The translations under genes and the position numbers were made by a program. From contig JBBSEZ010000292.1 of the NCBI GenBank assembly GCA_038239195.1, forward strand, positions 1 to 12,777: 12,777 nt of DNA, in the 5' to 3' direction. Positions 7,268 to 12,777 of the stretch are shown piece after piece. The stretch's first letter is position 1, and each line of letters opens with the position of its first letter. A model generated the notes under the pieces. It saw only the letters and a program-made list of their open reading frames with translations. It was not told the DNA's origin and ran no database searches. The DNA comes from JBBSEZ01 sp038239195 (lineage in GTDB: Bacteria > Planctomycetota > Planctomycetia > Gemmatales > Gemmataceae).

Positions 7268-8155
7268 CTACCAGTCGTTGCCGAGCACCTCGCCGCCTGC
7301 CGGAGTCAGCGCATACCACCAGGTCTGCGTGCTGACCGACCCGGAGACGAAGCGAACGCTGCCATCGGCCAGCCCGACGTTGATCCCGCCGGTATGCGGC
7401 GAACTGGCCCGCTCGCCAGTACAGGCGGCGGGGTTGCCTTTCGGCTGAATCTGGGGCCCGGGGGCGTTTGGGCCCAGATTGGACGAGTTGTCGTCATCGG
7501 TGGACGACATGATCGGGCCCCAGTCCGGCCAGTAGTTGTCCTGGTAGTTGCCGCTGTTACAATGCGTCAGTTTGTCGGTGAAGAAGATGGTGCTGGAGGT
7601 CCCATCCGTCAGGCTCGCCGGATAGAGGAGGGTGTTTTTGGCCCAGTAGCCCTCGCGGAAGACCTGCCCGTTTTGCCCGTAGCTGGCGCGGGCCGGCTCA
7701 TTGTCACGATGCGTGTAGTCCGCCGGGCAGATGTAGGACTTGACGCTGGAGTTCTGAATCGCCGCCGTCCACTGCGAGTAGGTGTTGTTGAGCCCGTTGC
7801 GGTTGTCGTTGTTGTCCCCGTTCACCACGAGGCTCGCTTTGTACAGCGGTTCCTGCTCGATGTACGGCAGGAGGAAGAGGAACATCCCGCCGTCGCCGTT
7901 GTTGGGCGACGGGTTCGGGGACGGGTAACGGCCGATCGAGGGCGGCAGCTTCCCGCTGTAGGTGTCGGCCATGCTGATGGTGGCCAGCGACAGCTGCTTG
8001 ATGTTGTTGCTGCACGACATGCGCGCCGCGGCGGCGCGCACCTTCTGGACGGCGGGGAGGAGCAGGCCGATGAGGATGGCAATGATGGCGATTACCACGA
8101 GCAGCTCGATCAGCGTGAACCCACGCCAGCGACGCATCATCCGCATGATTGGCAT
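7268..8155 (-). CDS. DUF1559 pseudopilin-like protein (intact copy)
   Basis: The protein has 295 residues from the ATG at 8155. A type III (prepilin) signal is clear: a short basic leader ending in Gly12, then FTLIELLVVIAIIAIL with Glu17 at the +5 position, followed by LLLPAVQKVRAAAARMSCSN, the usual N-terminus of DUF1559 proteins. The C-terminus has the H-X9-DG motif (HTGGINVGLADG) and WWYALTPAGGEVLG. The family is greatly expanded in planctomycetes and is thought to be processed by prepilin peptidase into a surface or periplasmic pseudopilin-like protein; the exact role is unknown. The frame continues upstream to 8338, but that part is not DUF1559-like, so the start just before the prepilin leader is preferred. 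No convincing Shine-Dalgarno site precedes it, and 8146 (MRMMRRWRGF) is an alternative. The copy upstream of it is destroyed by an insertion sequence. Confidence 0.88.
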   Translation of the reverse strand: MPIMRMMRRWRGFTLIELLVVIAIIAILIGLLLPAVQKVRAAAARMSCSNNIKQLSLATISMADTYSGKLPPSIGRYPSPNPSPNNGDGGMFLFLLPYIEQEPLYKASLVVNGDNNDNRNGLNNTYSQWTAAIQNSSVKSYICPADYTHRDNEPARASYGQNGQVFREGYWAKNTLLYPASLTDGTSSTIFFTDKLTHCNSGNYQDNYWPDWGPIMSSTDDDNSSNLGPNAPGPQIQPKGNPAACTGERASSPHTGGINVGLADGSVRFVSGSVSTQTWWYALTPAGGEVLGNDW

Positions 8156-8230
8156 GACGGCACCATTAGGAAAGAACGATGCAGAATCACGACCACGACC
8201 GGCCCGGCCACGACAATTGCTCGAGCCGAC

Positions 8231-8251
8231 GTTGCGTGCGAGTAACGCAAC
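8231..8251. promoter_or_regulatory. Inverted repeat upstream of the DUF1559 gene
   Basis: GTTGCGT at 8231-8237 and ACGCAAC at 8245-8251 form a perfect 7-bp inverted repeat around GCGAGTA, about 76 bases upstream of the DUF1559 start. It could be an operator or a short hairpin. No promoter was identified with confidence in the 295-base gap 8156-8450, and no gene is seen there. Confidence 0.3.
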
Positions 8252-8450
8252 TTCACTCTCGGGCAGAAGAGGAGCATCGTGGAGGTTGACAGACGACCTG
8301 TCACTCTTTCTTGTATCGCTGCGCTCTCTTCCCGTCAAGCACTAAATCGCCCTACTTGCCCGGTTTCTCAGAGCGGTCGCTGCTCCCTCGCGCGTGCTTC
8401 GCCTTCCCGACCCGACATGCGCCGCGGGCCGCGTCGCGTGCTCCCGGGCG

Positions 8451-8870
8451 CTACTCGAGCTTGACGTCGTGGTCTTGCCTGCCCCCTTTGACCGCGAACG
8501 TCAAACCGGACTGTGCGGGGTCGGCGTATTTGCCGGGGATCTCCACGTACTCCTGGCTTTTCCTTGACGGGGCCTTCGCCCCCGGCGGCGGCTCATACGC
8601 GTAGCCTTTGCGGCTTTTTGGGCTCAGCGAGCTCGTATCGACGCAAATCTTCACGTTGCCGACGGGCACTTGTTCCAACACGTAAGTGCCGTCTTCGCGA
8701 ATCCCCGTGGGGATGGCCCTCCCGTCGGCGCAGACGAACGTGACGGTGCCGCCCTTCAGCAAGGTGCCGTTGTAGTACACCTTGCCCCGGACGGTGCCGA
8801 TGGCAGAGTTGCACCCCACCAGCCCCAGAGGCGCTGCAAGGACCAGCAGGAGGCGCAATCTTCCCCTCAT
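8451..8870 (-). CDS. Lipoprotein 2, carboxypeptidase-regulatory-like fold
   Basis: This 139-residue paralogue of lipoprotein 1 has lipobox LGLVGC, with the lipidated Cys at residue 20. The fold motif is GTVRGKVYYNGTLLKGGTVT, followed by EDGTYVLEQVPVGNVKICVD and the shared C-terminus YVEIPGKYAD / QSGLTF / QDHDVKLE. The start at 8870 gives a compact signal peptide. A GTG at 8888 is in frame six codons upstream and is an alternative; neither has a strong Shine-Dalgarno site. The gene lies 95 bases downstream of the truncated DUF1559 gene, repeating the DUF1559 then lipoprotein order seen at 6688-8155. Because the upstream gene was cut by the insertion at 9285, this lipoprotein has probably lost its native promoter and may now be silent or read from the mobile element. 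Confidence 0.85.
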   Translation of the reverse strand: MRGRLRLLLVLAAPLGLVGCNSAIGTVRGKVYYNGTLLKGGTVTFVCADGRAIPTGIREDGTYVLEQVPVGNVKICVDTSSLSPKSRKGYAYEPPPGAKAPSRKSQEYVEIPGKYADPAQSGLTFAVKGGRQDHDVKLE

Positions 8871-8965
8871 CCCTGGTAAGCCGTTCACGAGGATACCTGT
8901 CTTTTCTCCATTGGAGCGACTCGAGGGGGGCAGGCGCTGACTCGTGGCCACCTGATTCTTCCCGG

Positions 8966-9284
8966 CTACCAGTCGCTGCCGAGCGCTTCGCCGCCATCGG
9001 GGGTCAGCGCCTGCCACCACGTCGTCGGACTGACGCCGTTGGACACGAAGCGCGCGCTGCCGTCGCCCAGCCCGACCACGATGCCGCCGGTGTGCGGCGA
9101 ACTGGCCAGACCGCCGTCGCAGTTGGCCGGTTTCCCGCTCGGTTGGGGCTGAAACTTGAAGGACGGGCCGGTTGGCATTCCGTTGTCGGAGGACTGGATG
9201 ACCGGGCCCCAGTCCGGCCAGTAGTTGATGTTGGCGCCGTAGGTATGGCCGTAACTGCCGGTGTTGCACTGCGCCAGTTTATCG
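8966..9284 (-). pseudogene. DUF1559 gene remnant, cut by an insertion sequence
   Basis: Only about the last 106 codons remain. They read DKLAQCNTGSYGHTY, YWPDWGPVIQSSDN, then the H-X9-DG motif (HTGGIVVGLGDG) and WWQALTPDGGEALGSDW. They align with the end of the intact copy (DKLTHCNSG, YWPDWGPIMSS, WWYALTPAGGEVLGNDW). Upstream of the Asp codon the sequence switches abruptly to the inverted-repeat end of the outer insertion sequence, which puts a TGA in frame four codons earlier. The prepilin N-terminus is therefore missing and should lie beyond the right end of the window. The only internal ATG (9178) would give a 70-residue fragment without a signal. The junction is uncertain by one or two bases. 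Confidence 0.85.
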
Positions 9285-9297
9285 GGCCTGGTTCAAA
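9285..9297 (+). repeat. Left terminal inverted repeat of the outer element
   Basis: GGCCTGGTTCAAA is the exact reverse complement of 12765-12777. It forms the junction with the DUF1559 remnant. The subterminal sequence 9311-9393 holds no gene; it is presumably where the promoter of the outer transposase was. Confidence 0.85.
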
Positions 9298-9393
9298 CGT
9301 GGGTAACACTTTCTGGGATGTCGCGCCGGTGCAGCGCGGTCGAACAAGTCAGGGCCCCATAGATCGGGAATAGCTGGCCAGCTTCCCCCGACC

Positions 9394-9402
9394 CTGTGGA
9401 GC
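9394..9402 (+). repeat. Left copy of the 9-bp target duplication of the inner element
   Basis: CTGTGGAGC directly abuts the inner element's left inverted repeat. It is identical to 11160-11168, which directly abuts the right inverted repeat. Confidence 0.92.
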
Positions 9403-9414
9403 TAGGCTGACCAG
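9403..9414 (+). repeat. Left terminal inverted repeat of the inner element
   Basis: TAGGCTGACCAG is the exact reverse complement of 11148-11159. It contains the -35 box (CTGACC) of the transposase promoter. Confidence 0.9.
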
Positions 9415-9435
9415 CCGATGCTGTTTTGCTATGAT
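9407..9435 (+). promoter_or_regulatory. Promoter of the inner transposase, overlapping the inverted repeat
   Basis: CTGACC (9407-9412, four of six matches to TTGACA) and TATGAT (9430-9435) are 17 bases apart. TG at 9427-9428 makes it an extended -10 promoter. Transcription would start near 9442, downstream of the ATG at 9431, which rules that ATG out as a start and favours 9491. Because the -35 lies in the inverted repeat, transposase binding to the end could repress its own gene. Confidence 0.6.
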
Positions 9436-9490
9436 CTTCTTCATGTCAGATGTGGGCCCCCAGGCAAGCATCGGAAACGGGGAAGCAGCG

Positions 9491-9751
9491 ATGGCGAACG
9501 ACACGCCTGGAAAGCCGACCGGAGCGCGGAAGGCGCGAAAGCTCCGAGCGTCCCGAGATGGCTGGAAAGAACGAGCCGCCGAGAAACAGCAAGAGATCAA
9601 ACGCTTGCGGGTCACCGTCCGCGATTTGTGCGCCAGTCGCGAGCTCTGGAAGTCCCGCGCCCGGGAACTGGAGCAACAGGCCCAGGCCTTGCAACTGGCC
9701 CCGGCCTCCAGCCCCGTTGATCCCCTCACCTGGCCCTTTTTTGGGGGGTAG
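9491..9751 (+). CDS. Inner element OrfA: basic coiled-coil N-terminus of the transposase
   Basis: The frame encodes 86 residues from the ATG at 9491, which has GGGGAAG upstream and lies after the predicted transcription start. Upstream ATGs at 9431 and 9443 are in frame, but the first overlaps the -10 box. The protein is highly charged: KARKLRASRDGW, then WKERAAEKQQEIKRLRVTV and SRELWKSRARELEQQAQAL form a predicted coiled coil, probably for DNA binding or oligomerisation. It ends PFFGG followed by TAG, right at a TTTTTTGGGGGG run. A -1 shift there joins it exactly to the catalytic frame and gives a fusion of about 543 residues. Alone, the product lacks catalytic residues and could act as a regulator, as OrfA products do in other insertion sequences. 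Confidence 0.75.
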   Translation: MANDTPGKPTGARKARKLRASRDGWKERAAEKQQEIKRLRVTVRDLCASRELWKSRARELEQQAQALQLAPASSPVDPLTWPFFGG

Positions 9752-9782
9752 ACGAGCCTTCCGGTTCGCAGGCCGACCCCCC
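9737..9782 (+). other. Candidate -1 frameshift signal (T6G6 run plus hairpin)
   Basis: In the OrfA frame the codons read CCC TTT TTT GGG GGG TAG. A one-base backward slip enters the catalytic frame (TGG GGG GTA) before the stop. GGGGGGT at 9743-9749 can pair with ACCCCCC at 9776-9782, giving a 7-bp stem immediately after the T run. The stem starts closer to the slip site than in classic ribosomal cases, so RNA-polymerase slippage on the homopolymers is an equal possibility. Confidence 0.6.
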
Positions 9783-11121
9783 CTCGTTCCAGCCAATCCT
9801 CGCCGCCGACCTCCTTTCCGCCAAAGGGCACGTTTTCCCTTTGCTGTTGGTCCGTCTGGCCCTGACCTGGGCCTGCGATGCTCGTAGCAGTTACCGCGCC
9901 GCCGCCCTCATCTTTTCCACCTTGCACGGCTTCGGCATTGCCCGCGGCCCCTGCGCGGAAACCATTCGCCTGTGGTTGTTGCGCGTCGGCTTGTTCTTGC
10001 TGCGGCGCCCCCTGCCCGCCTACACCGATTGGGCCTATCTCCTCGATCTGACCATCCAGTTGGGGGAACACAAGTGCCTGGTGGTCCTGGGCGTCTCTCT
10101 GGCCAAGTTCCGCGCCAACGACTGCCGCCTGCGCCACCACGACGTTCACGTCTTGGCCGTCCAGGTCCTGGCACATTGTACGGCCCAAGTCATCGTCCAG
10201 ATCCTGACCGACGTCTGCACCCGGACAGGAGCGCCGGTCGCGATCGTTTCGGACCACGGCAGCGACGTGCTGGCTGGGGCCCGGCTATTTCAGGCACGCC
10301 ACCGAGGGGTAGTCGAGATCTACGACGTCACGCACGGCCTGGCCGTGTTGCTCAAACACTATCTGGAGCCGGACGCACACTGGGCGGGCTTTGTCAAGGA
10401 CTGCCAGCACGCCCGACAACAGCTACAGCAAACCGCCGGGAGCGCCCTGCAACCGCCGGCCTGGCGGCAGAAGGCGCGGTATCTCAATCTGGAAGGCCAC
10501 CTGAAGTGGGCGGGCGAGATGCTGCTGATACTGGGGGCGAAGGGGGACGAGGCCCTGGCCGGGCAACTGAGCCTCAGCGTCGAACAGAGCAGGACGTGGT
10601 TGGAAGAGAAGCTGGGCTGGCTGCGAGGGCATCAGGAAGGCCTGCGGCGCTGGGGCTATTTCCAGAGGGTGGTCAAGTGCGCGGAGGAAGAGGTCAAGAA
10701 CAGGGGCTTGTGTCAAAGCAGTTGGCGACGAATCCGGCAACAGTTGGAAAAGGAGGGCCCGGCGGGCCGGCAGGAGAAACGCTTTCGCCGGGAGGCGTTG
10801 AAGCTGGTCAGGGAAGAAGGGGCCAAGGTGCCGGCGAGGCAGCGCTACGTGGGCAGCACCGACGTGCTGGAGTCGATGTTCGGCAAGTACAAGGAATTGG
10901 CGGAGCAGGGCCCTTGCAAAGAAATCACGGCCAACGTGCTGATGATCCCGCTGTTCGCGACCACTTTGACTGCGGACCTGCTCCGCCAGGCGTTGGAGTC
11001 GGTGCATGAGCAGGACGTACGCCTCTGGATGGAGCAACACCTTGAGCCTTCTCCTCAGAAGCGGAAGAGGGCCGTTTTGGAGGCCTCTCGCTGTAGCGGC
11101 GAGGGCCCGGATCGGGAGTGA
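9742..11121 (+). CDS. Inner element OrfB: DDE catalytic part of the transposase
   Basis: The frame is open through the OrfA stop to 11121 and is reached by a -1 shift. No ATG or GTG occurs in it before 9841 (TTG), and conserved-looking sequence (KGHVFPLLLV) already precedes that codon, so independent initiation is unlikely. Counting from 9841, a helix-turn-helix-like stretch lies at about 32-51 (IARGPCAETIRLWLLRVG). The RNase-H-like core has Asp69 (YLLDLTIQLGEHKCLVVLG), Asp138 (IVSDHGSD) and Glu344 (STDVLESMFGKYKEL); Asp162 (YDVTHG) is also conserved-looking. The helical insertion between the second Asp and the Glu is about 180 residues. The frame ends 26 bases before the right inverted repeat. 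All catalytic positions are present, so the enzyme may be active if frameshifting occurs. Confidence 0.82.
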   Translation, partial: WGVDEPSGSQADPPSFQPILAADLLSAKGHVFPLLLVRLALTWACDARSSYRAAALIFSTLHGFGIARGPCAETIRLWLLRVGLFLLRRPLPAYTDWAYLLDLTIQLGEHKCLVVLGVSLAKFRANDCRLRHHDVHVLAVQVLAHCTAQVIVQILTDVCTRTGAPVAIVSDHGSDVLAGARLFQARHRGVVEIYDVTHGLAVLLKHYLEPDAHWAGFVKDCQHARQQLQQTAGSALQPPAWRQKARYLNLEGHLKWAGEMLLILGAKGDEALAGQLSLSVEQSRTWLEEKLGWLRGHQEGLRRWGYFQRVVKCAEEEVKNRGLCQSSWRRIRQQLEKEGPAGRQEKRFRREALKLVREEGAKVPARQRYVGSTDVLESMFGKYKELAEQGPCKEITANVLMIPLFATTLTADLLRQALESVHEQDVRLWMEQHLEPSPQKRKRAVLEASRCSGEGPDRE

Positions 11122-11147
11122 AGAACATGGGCCTAGTTTCGCACAGA

Positions 11148-11159
11148 CTGGTCAGCCTA
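11148..11159 (-). repeat. Right terminal inverted repeat of the inner element
   Basis: CTGGTCAGCCTA on the plus strand is the exact reverse complement of 9403-9414 and is followed at once by the target duplication. Confidence 0.9.
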
Positions 11160-11168
11160 CTGTGGAGC
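11160..11168 (+). repeat. Right copy of the 9-bp target duplication of the inner element
   Basis: CTGTGGAGC matches 9394-9402 exactly. It includes GGAG (11164-11167), eight bases before the GTG of the outer transposase, so the duplication preserved the likely ribosome-binding site of the interrupted gene. Confidence 0.92.
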
Positions 11169-11175
11169 CCCGACC

Positions 11176-12674
11176 GTGTGCATTCTACCCGCAACCCCGA
11201 CCTCGGCCACCTCTTCTCCCGCGCGCCGCCTGCCCCCCTCGGACCGACAGCAACTCGCCATCGACGCCCTCGCCGGACAACCCATCGCCGAACTGGCACG
11301 CGAGCACGACGTCAGCCGCAAGTTCGTCTACCAGCAAGCCGACAAGGCGCGGCACGCCGTGCAAGAGGCTTTCACCCCGCCGACGCCGCAACAGGACGTC
11401 CTTTTCTACCTCCCGGTCACCAAGGCCTGGATTCGCCAGTTCATTCTCGCCCTCGTCCTCATCTGCCACGCCTCCCTCCGCAACGTGGTCGAGCTCCTCC
11501 GCGATCTCTTCGACTTTCCCATCTCCGTTGGCACCGTTCACAACATCGTCCAGGAGGCCGTCGCCCCCGCGCGGGCCGTCAACGACGGCCAGGACTTGTC
11601 CTGCGTCCGCATCGGCGCCCACGATGAGCTTTTCCAGGCGAGACACCCCGTCCTGGTCGGCGCCTGTGCCGATTCCACCTACTGCTACCTGCTCAGTCAG
11701 GAGGAGCACCGCGACGCCGACACCTGGGCCATCCGCCTGCTGGAGTTGACCGACCGGAAGTTCCACCCCCAATCCACGATTGCCGATTTCGGGGCCGGGC
11801 TGCGCGCCGGTCAAGAACTGGCCCTGCCCGGTATCCCATGCCGCGGCGACACCTTCCACGTCCTGTACGAGATCGGGCCGGTCGTTCGCTTTCTGGAGAA
11901 CCGCGCCTACGACGCCATCGCCGCCTGCGCGAAACTCGAGCATCAGCAGGCCAAGGCCTTCCGGCGCGAGGGACGGCGGTCGCGGTCGCTGGCGCAGAAG
12001 TTACGCTACGCGCGGCCGGTCGAGAGGCAGGCCATCGCGTTGGCCGAAGACGTGGCGTTGCTGGTCCGCTGGCTGCGCGAGGACGTCCTGACGGTGGCGG
12101 GGCCGGACTACGCCGGCCGCCGGGAGTTGTACGACTTCATCCTGACGGAACTGCGTCTGCGGCTGCCGTTGTGCCCGCATCGACTCAAGCCGGTCCCGCC
12201 CTCCTGGACAACCAGCGGGACCACCTGTTGGCCTTCGTGGTCGCACTGGATGGAGACCTGGCGGCCTTGGCCGCGGAGCAGTCCATCAGCACGACGCTGG
12301 CCCGGGAAGTACTAAACGTGCAGGCCATGGACGAGCGGGACAAACGCCGCTGGCAGCGCGAAGCCGTGGTGCGTCAACACTTGGGGAAGCGCTATTACGC
12401 GGTGAACGCAGCGGTCGAAGAGTTGACGACTCGGGTCGTGCGTGCCAGTTCGCTGATCGAGAACCTGAACAGCCGGCTGCGCAACTACTTCTTCCTGCGT
12501 CGGCAGCTAGGCCCGGATTACCTGGCGCTGTTGCAGTTCTTCTTGAACCACCGGCGTTTTCTGCGGAGTGAGCATCCCGACCGGGTAGACAAGAGCCCGG
12601 CGGAGTTGCTGACCGGCGCGGAACAACCGCACTGGTTGGAAATGCTCGGGCTCACGCGCTTCAAGCGGGCGTGA
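11176..12674 (+). pseudogene. Outer element transposase (HTH plus DDE), frameshifted
   Basis: Translation from GTG at 11176 gives an N-terminal helix-turn-helix (about 24-62: RQQLAIDALAGQPIAELARE, then VSRKFVYQQADKAR). The first catalytic Asp is at 150 (GAHDELF, then PVLVGA) and the second at 204 (IADFGAGLRAG); an Asp at 225 (GDTFHVL) also looks conserved. Near 12198-12205 the coding sense jumps by -1: frame 1 (PHRLKPV) gives way to the frame carrying ALLDNQRDHLLAFVVAL, then IENLNSRLRNYFFLRRQLG with the catalytic Glu, ending at 12674. Frame 1 itself runs as nonsense to 12315. Restoring one base gives 499 residues with the Glu near 429. There is no homopolymer at the break, so a one-base deletion or a sequencing error is more likely than programmed shifting. 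The inner element has also separated the gene from its own left end. Confidence 0.8.
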
Positions 12675-12764
12675 GGCTCTCGACACCAGGGCGCCAGTCG
12701 GGGAGAACTCGCCTACCGAGGCGAGCCCGGGGACGGTCCGTAGTGTTACCTGAAAAGGGGCAGA

Positions 12765-12777
12765 TTTGAACCAGGCC
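12765..12777 (-). repeat. Right terminal inverted repeat of the outer element
   Basis: TTTGAACCAGGCC ends exactly at the window edge and is the reverse complement of 9285-9297. Between the transposase stop (12674) and this repeat lie 90 bases with the inverted GGTAACACT block at 12742-12750 and no gene. Confidence 0.85.

Larger units (their letters stand above)
9403..11159 (+). mobile_element. Inner insertion sequence with two-frame DDE transposase
   Basis: This 1757-bp element is bounded by perfect 12-bp inverted repeats TAGGCTGACCAG (9403-9414, inverted at 11148-11159). Similarity is partial for a further seven bases. Perfect 9-bp direct repeats CTGTGGAGC flank it. It carries one transposase in two overlapping frames and no passenger gene. 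The perfect repeats and target duplication suggest a fairly recent insertion. It went into the outer insertion sequence just before that element's transposase start. The transposase resembles an unclassified family I recall from cyanobacteria and Bacteroidetes (motifs LGEHKCLVVLGVS and VLESMFGKYK); a family name was not assigned. Confidence 0.93.
9285..12777 (+). mobile_element. Outer insertion sequence, interrupted by a second one
   Basis: The left end GGCCTGGTTCAAA (9285-9297) is repeated inverted at the window's right edge (12765-12777). A second shared block, GGTAACACT, lies at 9302-9310 and inverted at 12742-12750. Its distance from the tip block is 4 bases on the left and 14 on the right. 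Inside is one DDE transposase gene with a helix-turn-helix (11176-12674), now frameshifted. Without the inner element and one target duplication the outer element would be about 1727 bp. It is inserted in a DUF1559 gene. The target duplication of this element cannot be seen because the window stops at its right tip, and the tip may extend past it. The family was not identified with certainty. Confidence 0.85.

Noticed and set aside
7554..7566. TACAAT box at 7558-7563 resembling a -10 promoter element
   Set aside because: It lies inside the DUF1559 coding sequence on the opposite strand, with no plus-strand gene behind it.
9431..9490. ATG at 9431 as start of inner OrfA
   Set aside because: It overlaps the extended -10 box TGCTATGAT, so it would lie upstream of the transcription start. 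9491 has a better leader.
11006..11749. Plus-strand open frame of 247 codons rich in Ser/Pro/Arg/Thr
   Set aside because: It runs across the right inverted repeat of the inner element and opposes the clear HTH-DDE frame starting at 11176; its composition is that of a shadow frame.
9285..12777. The two transposase genes as one composite system, such as a two-protein transposon with regulator
   Set aside because: The 9-bp target duplication and separate inverted repeats show that one element inserted in the other; there is no passenger or accessory gene.

Overview
The window reads as a GC-rich chromosomal segment of a member of the Planctomycetota, most likely a Gemmata-like lineage. The pointers are a DUF1559 pseudopilin-like protein with the prepilin motif GFTLIELLVVIAIIAIL and a C-terminal H-X9-DG motif, small lipoproteins with a carboxypeptidase-regulatory-like fold next to it, membrane-anchored TPR proteins, an FG-GAP/VCBS propeller protein with a haem-like motif, and DUF4058-type proteins. 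This assignment rests on gene content only.

Layout. Positions 26-1729 (+) encode an exported FG-GAP propeller protein, followed by a strong 13-bp hairpin. Positions 2031-2774 and 3018-3788 (+) are tandem paralogues of a DUF4058-like family, each with its own TACAAT -10 box at the same distance from the ATG. From 3819 to about 9284 every gene is on the minus strand. Read in the direction of transcription these are: a truncated DUF1559 gene (8966-9284), lipoprotein 2 (8451-8870), an intact DUF1559 gene (7268-8155), lipoprotein 1 (6688-7140), TPR protein 1 (5176-6582) and TPR protein 2 (3819-5156). The DUF1559 plus lipoprotein pair is duplicated, and the two TPR genes are also paralogues of each other. 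The whole block looks like an envelope or secreted-surface locus.

The right-hand 3.5 kb is mobile DNA and is the most interesting part. An outer insertion sequence (9285 to at least 12777, the window end) has inserted into the upstream DUF1559 gene and left only its last third. Its ends are inverted repeats of GGCCTGGTTCAAA plus a second shared block, GGTAACACT. A second, unrelated insertion sequence (9403-11159, 1757 bp) lies inside it. The inner element has 12-bp perfect terminal inverted repeats (TAGGCTGACCAG) and a perfect 9-bp target duplication (CTGTGGAGC at 9394-9402 and 11160-11168). Removing the inner element and one copy of the duplication restores an outer element of about 1727 bp carrying one DDE transposase gene.

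The inner element encodes its transposase in two overlapping frames joined by a -1 shift at a T6G6 run, which suggests programmed frameshifting. The outer transposase is broken by a single-base -1 shift with no slippery site and looks like a recent pseudogene. The inner insertion separates the outer gene from its own left end, but the target duplication preserves the outer gene's likely ribosome-binding site. No CRISPR array, tRNA or rRNA was seen.
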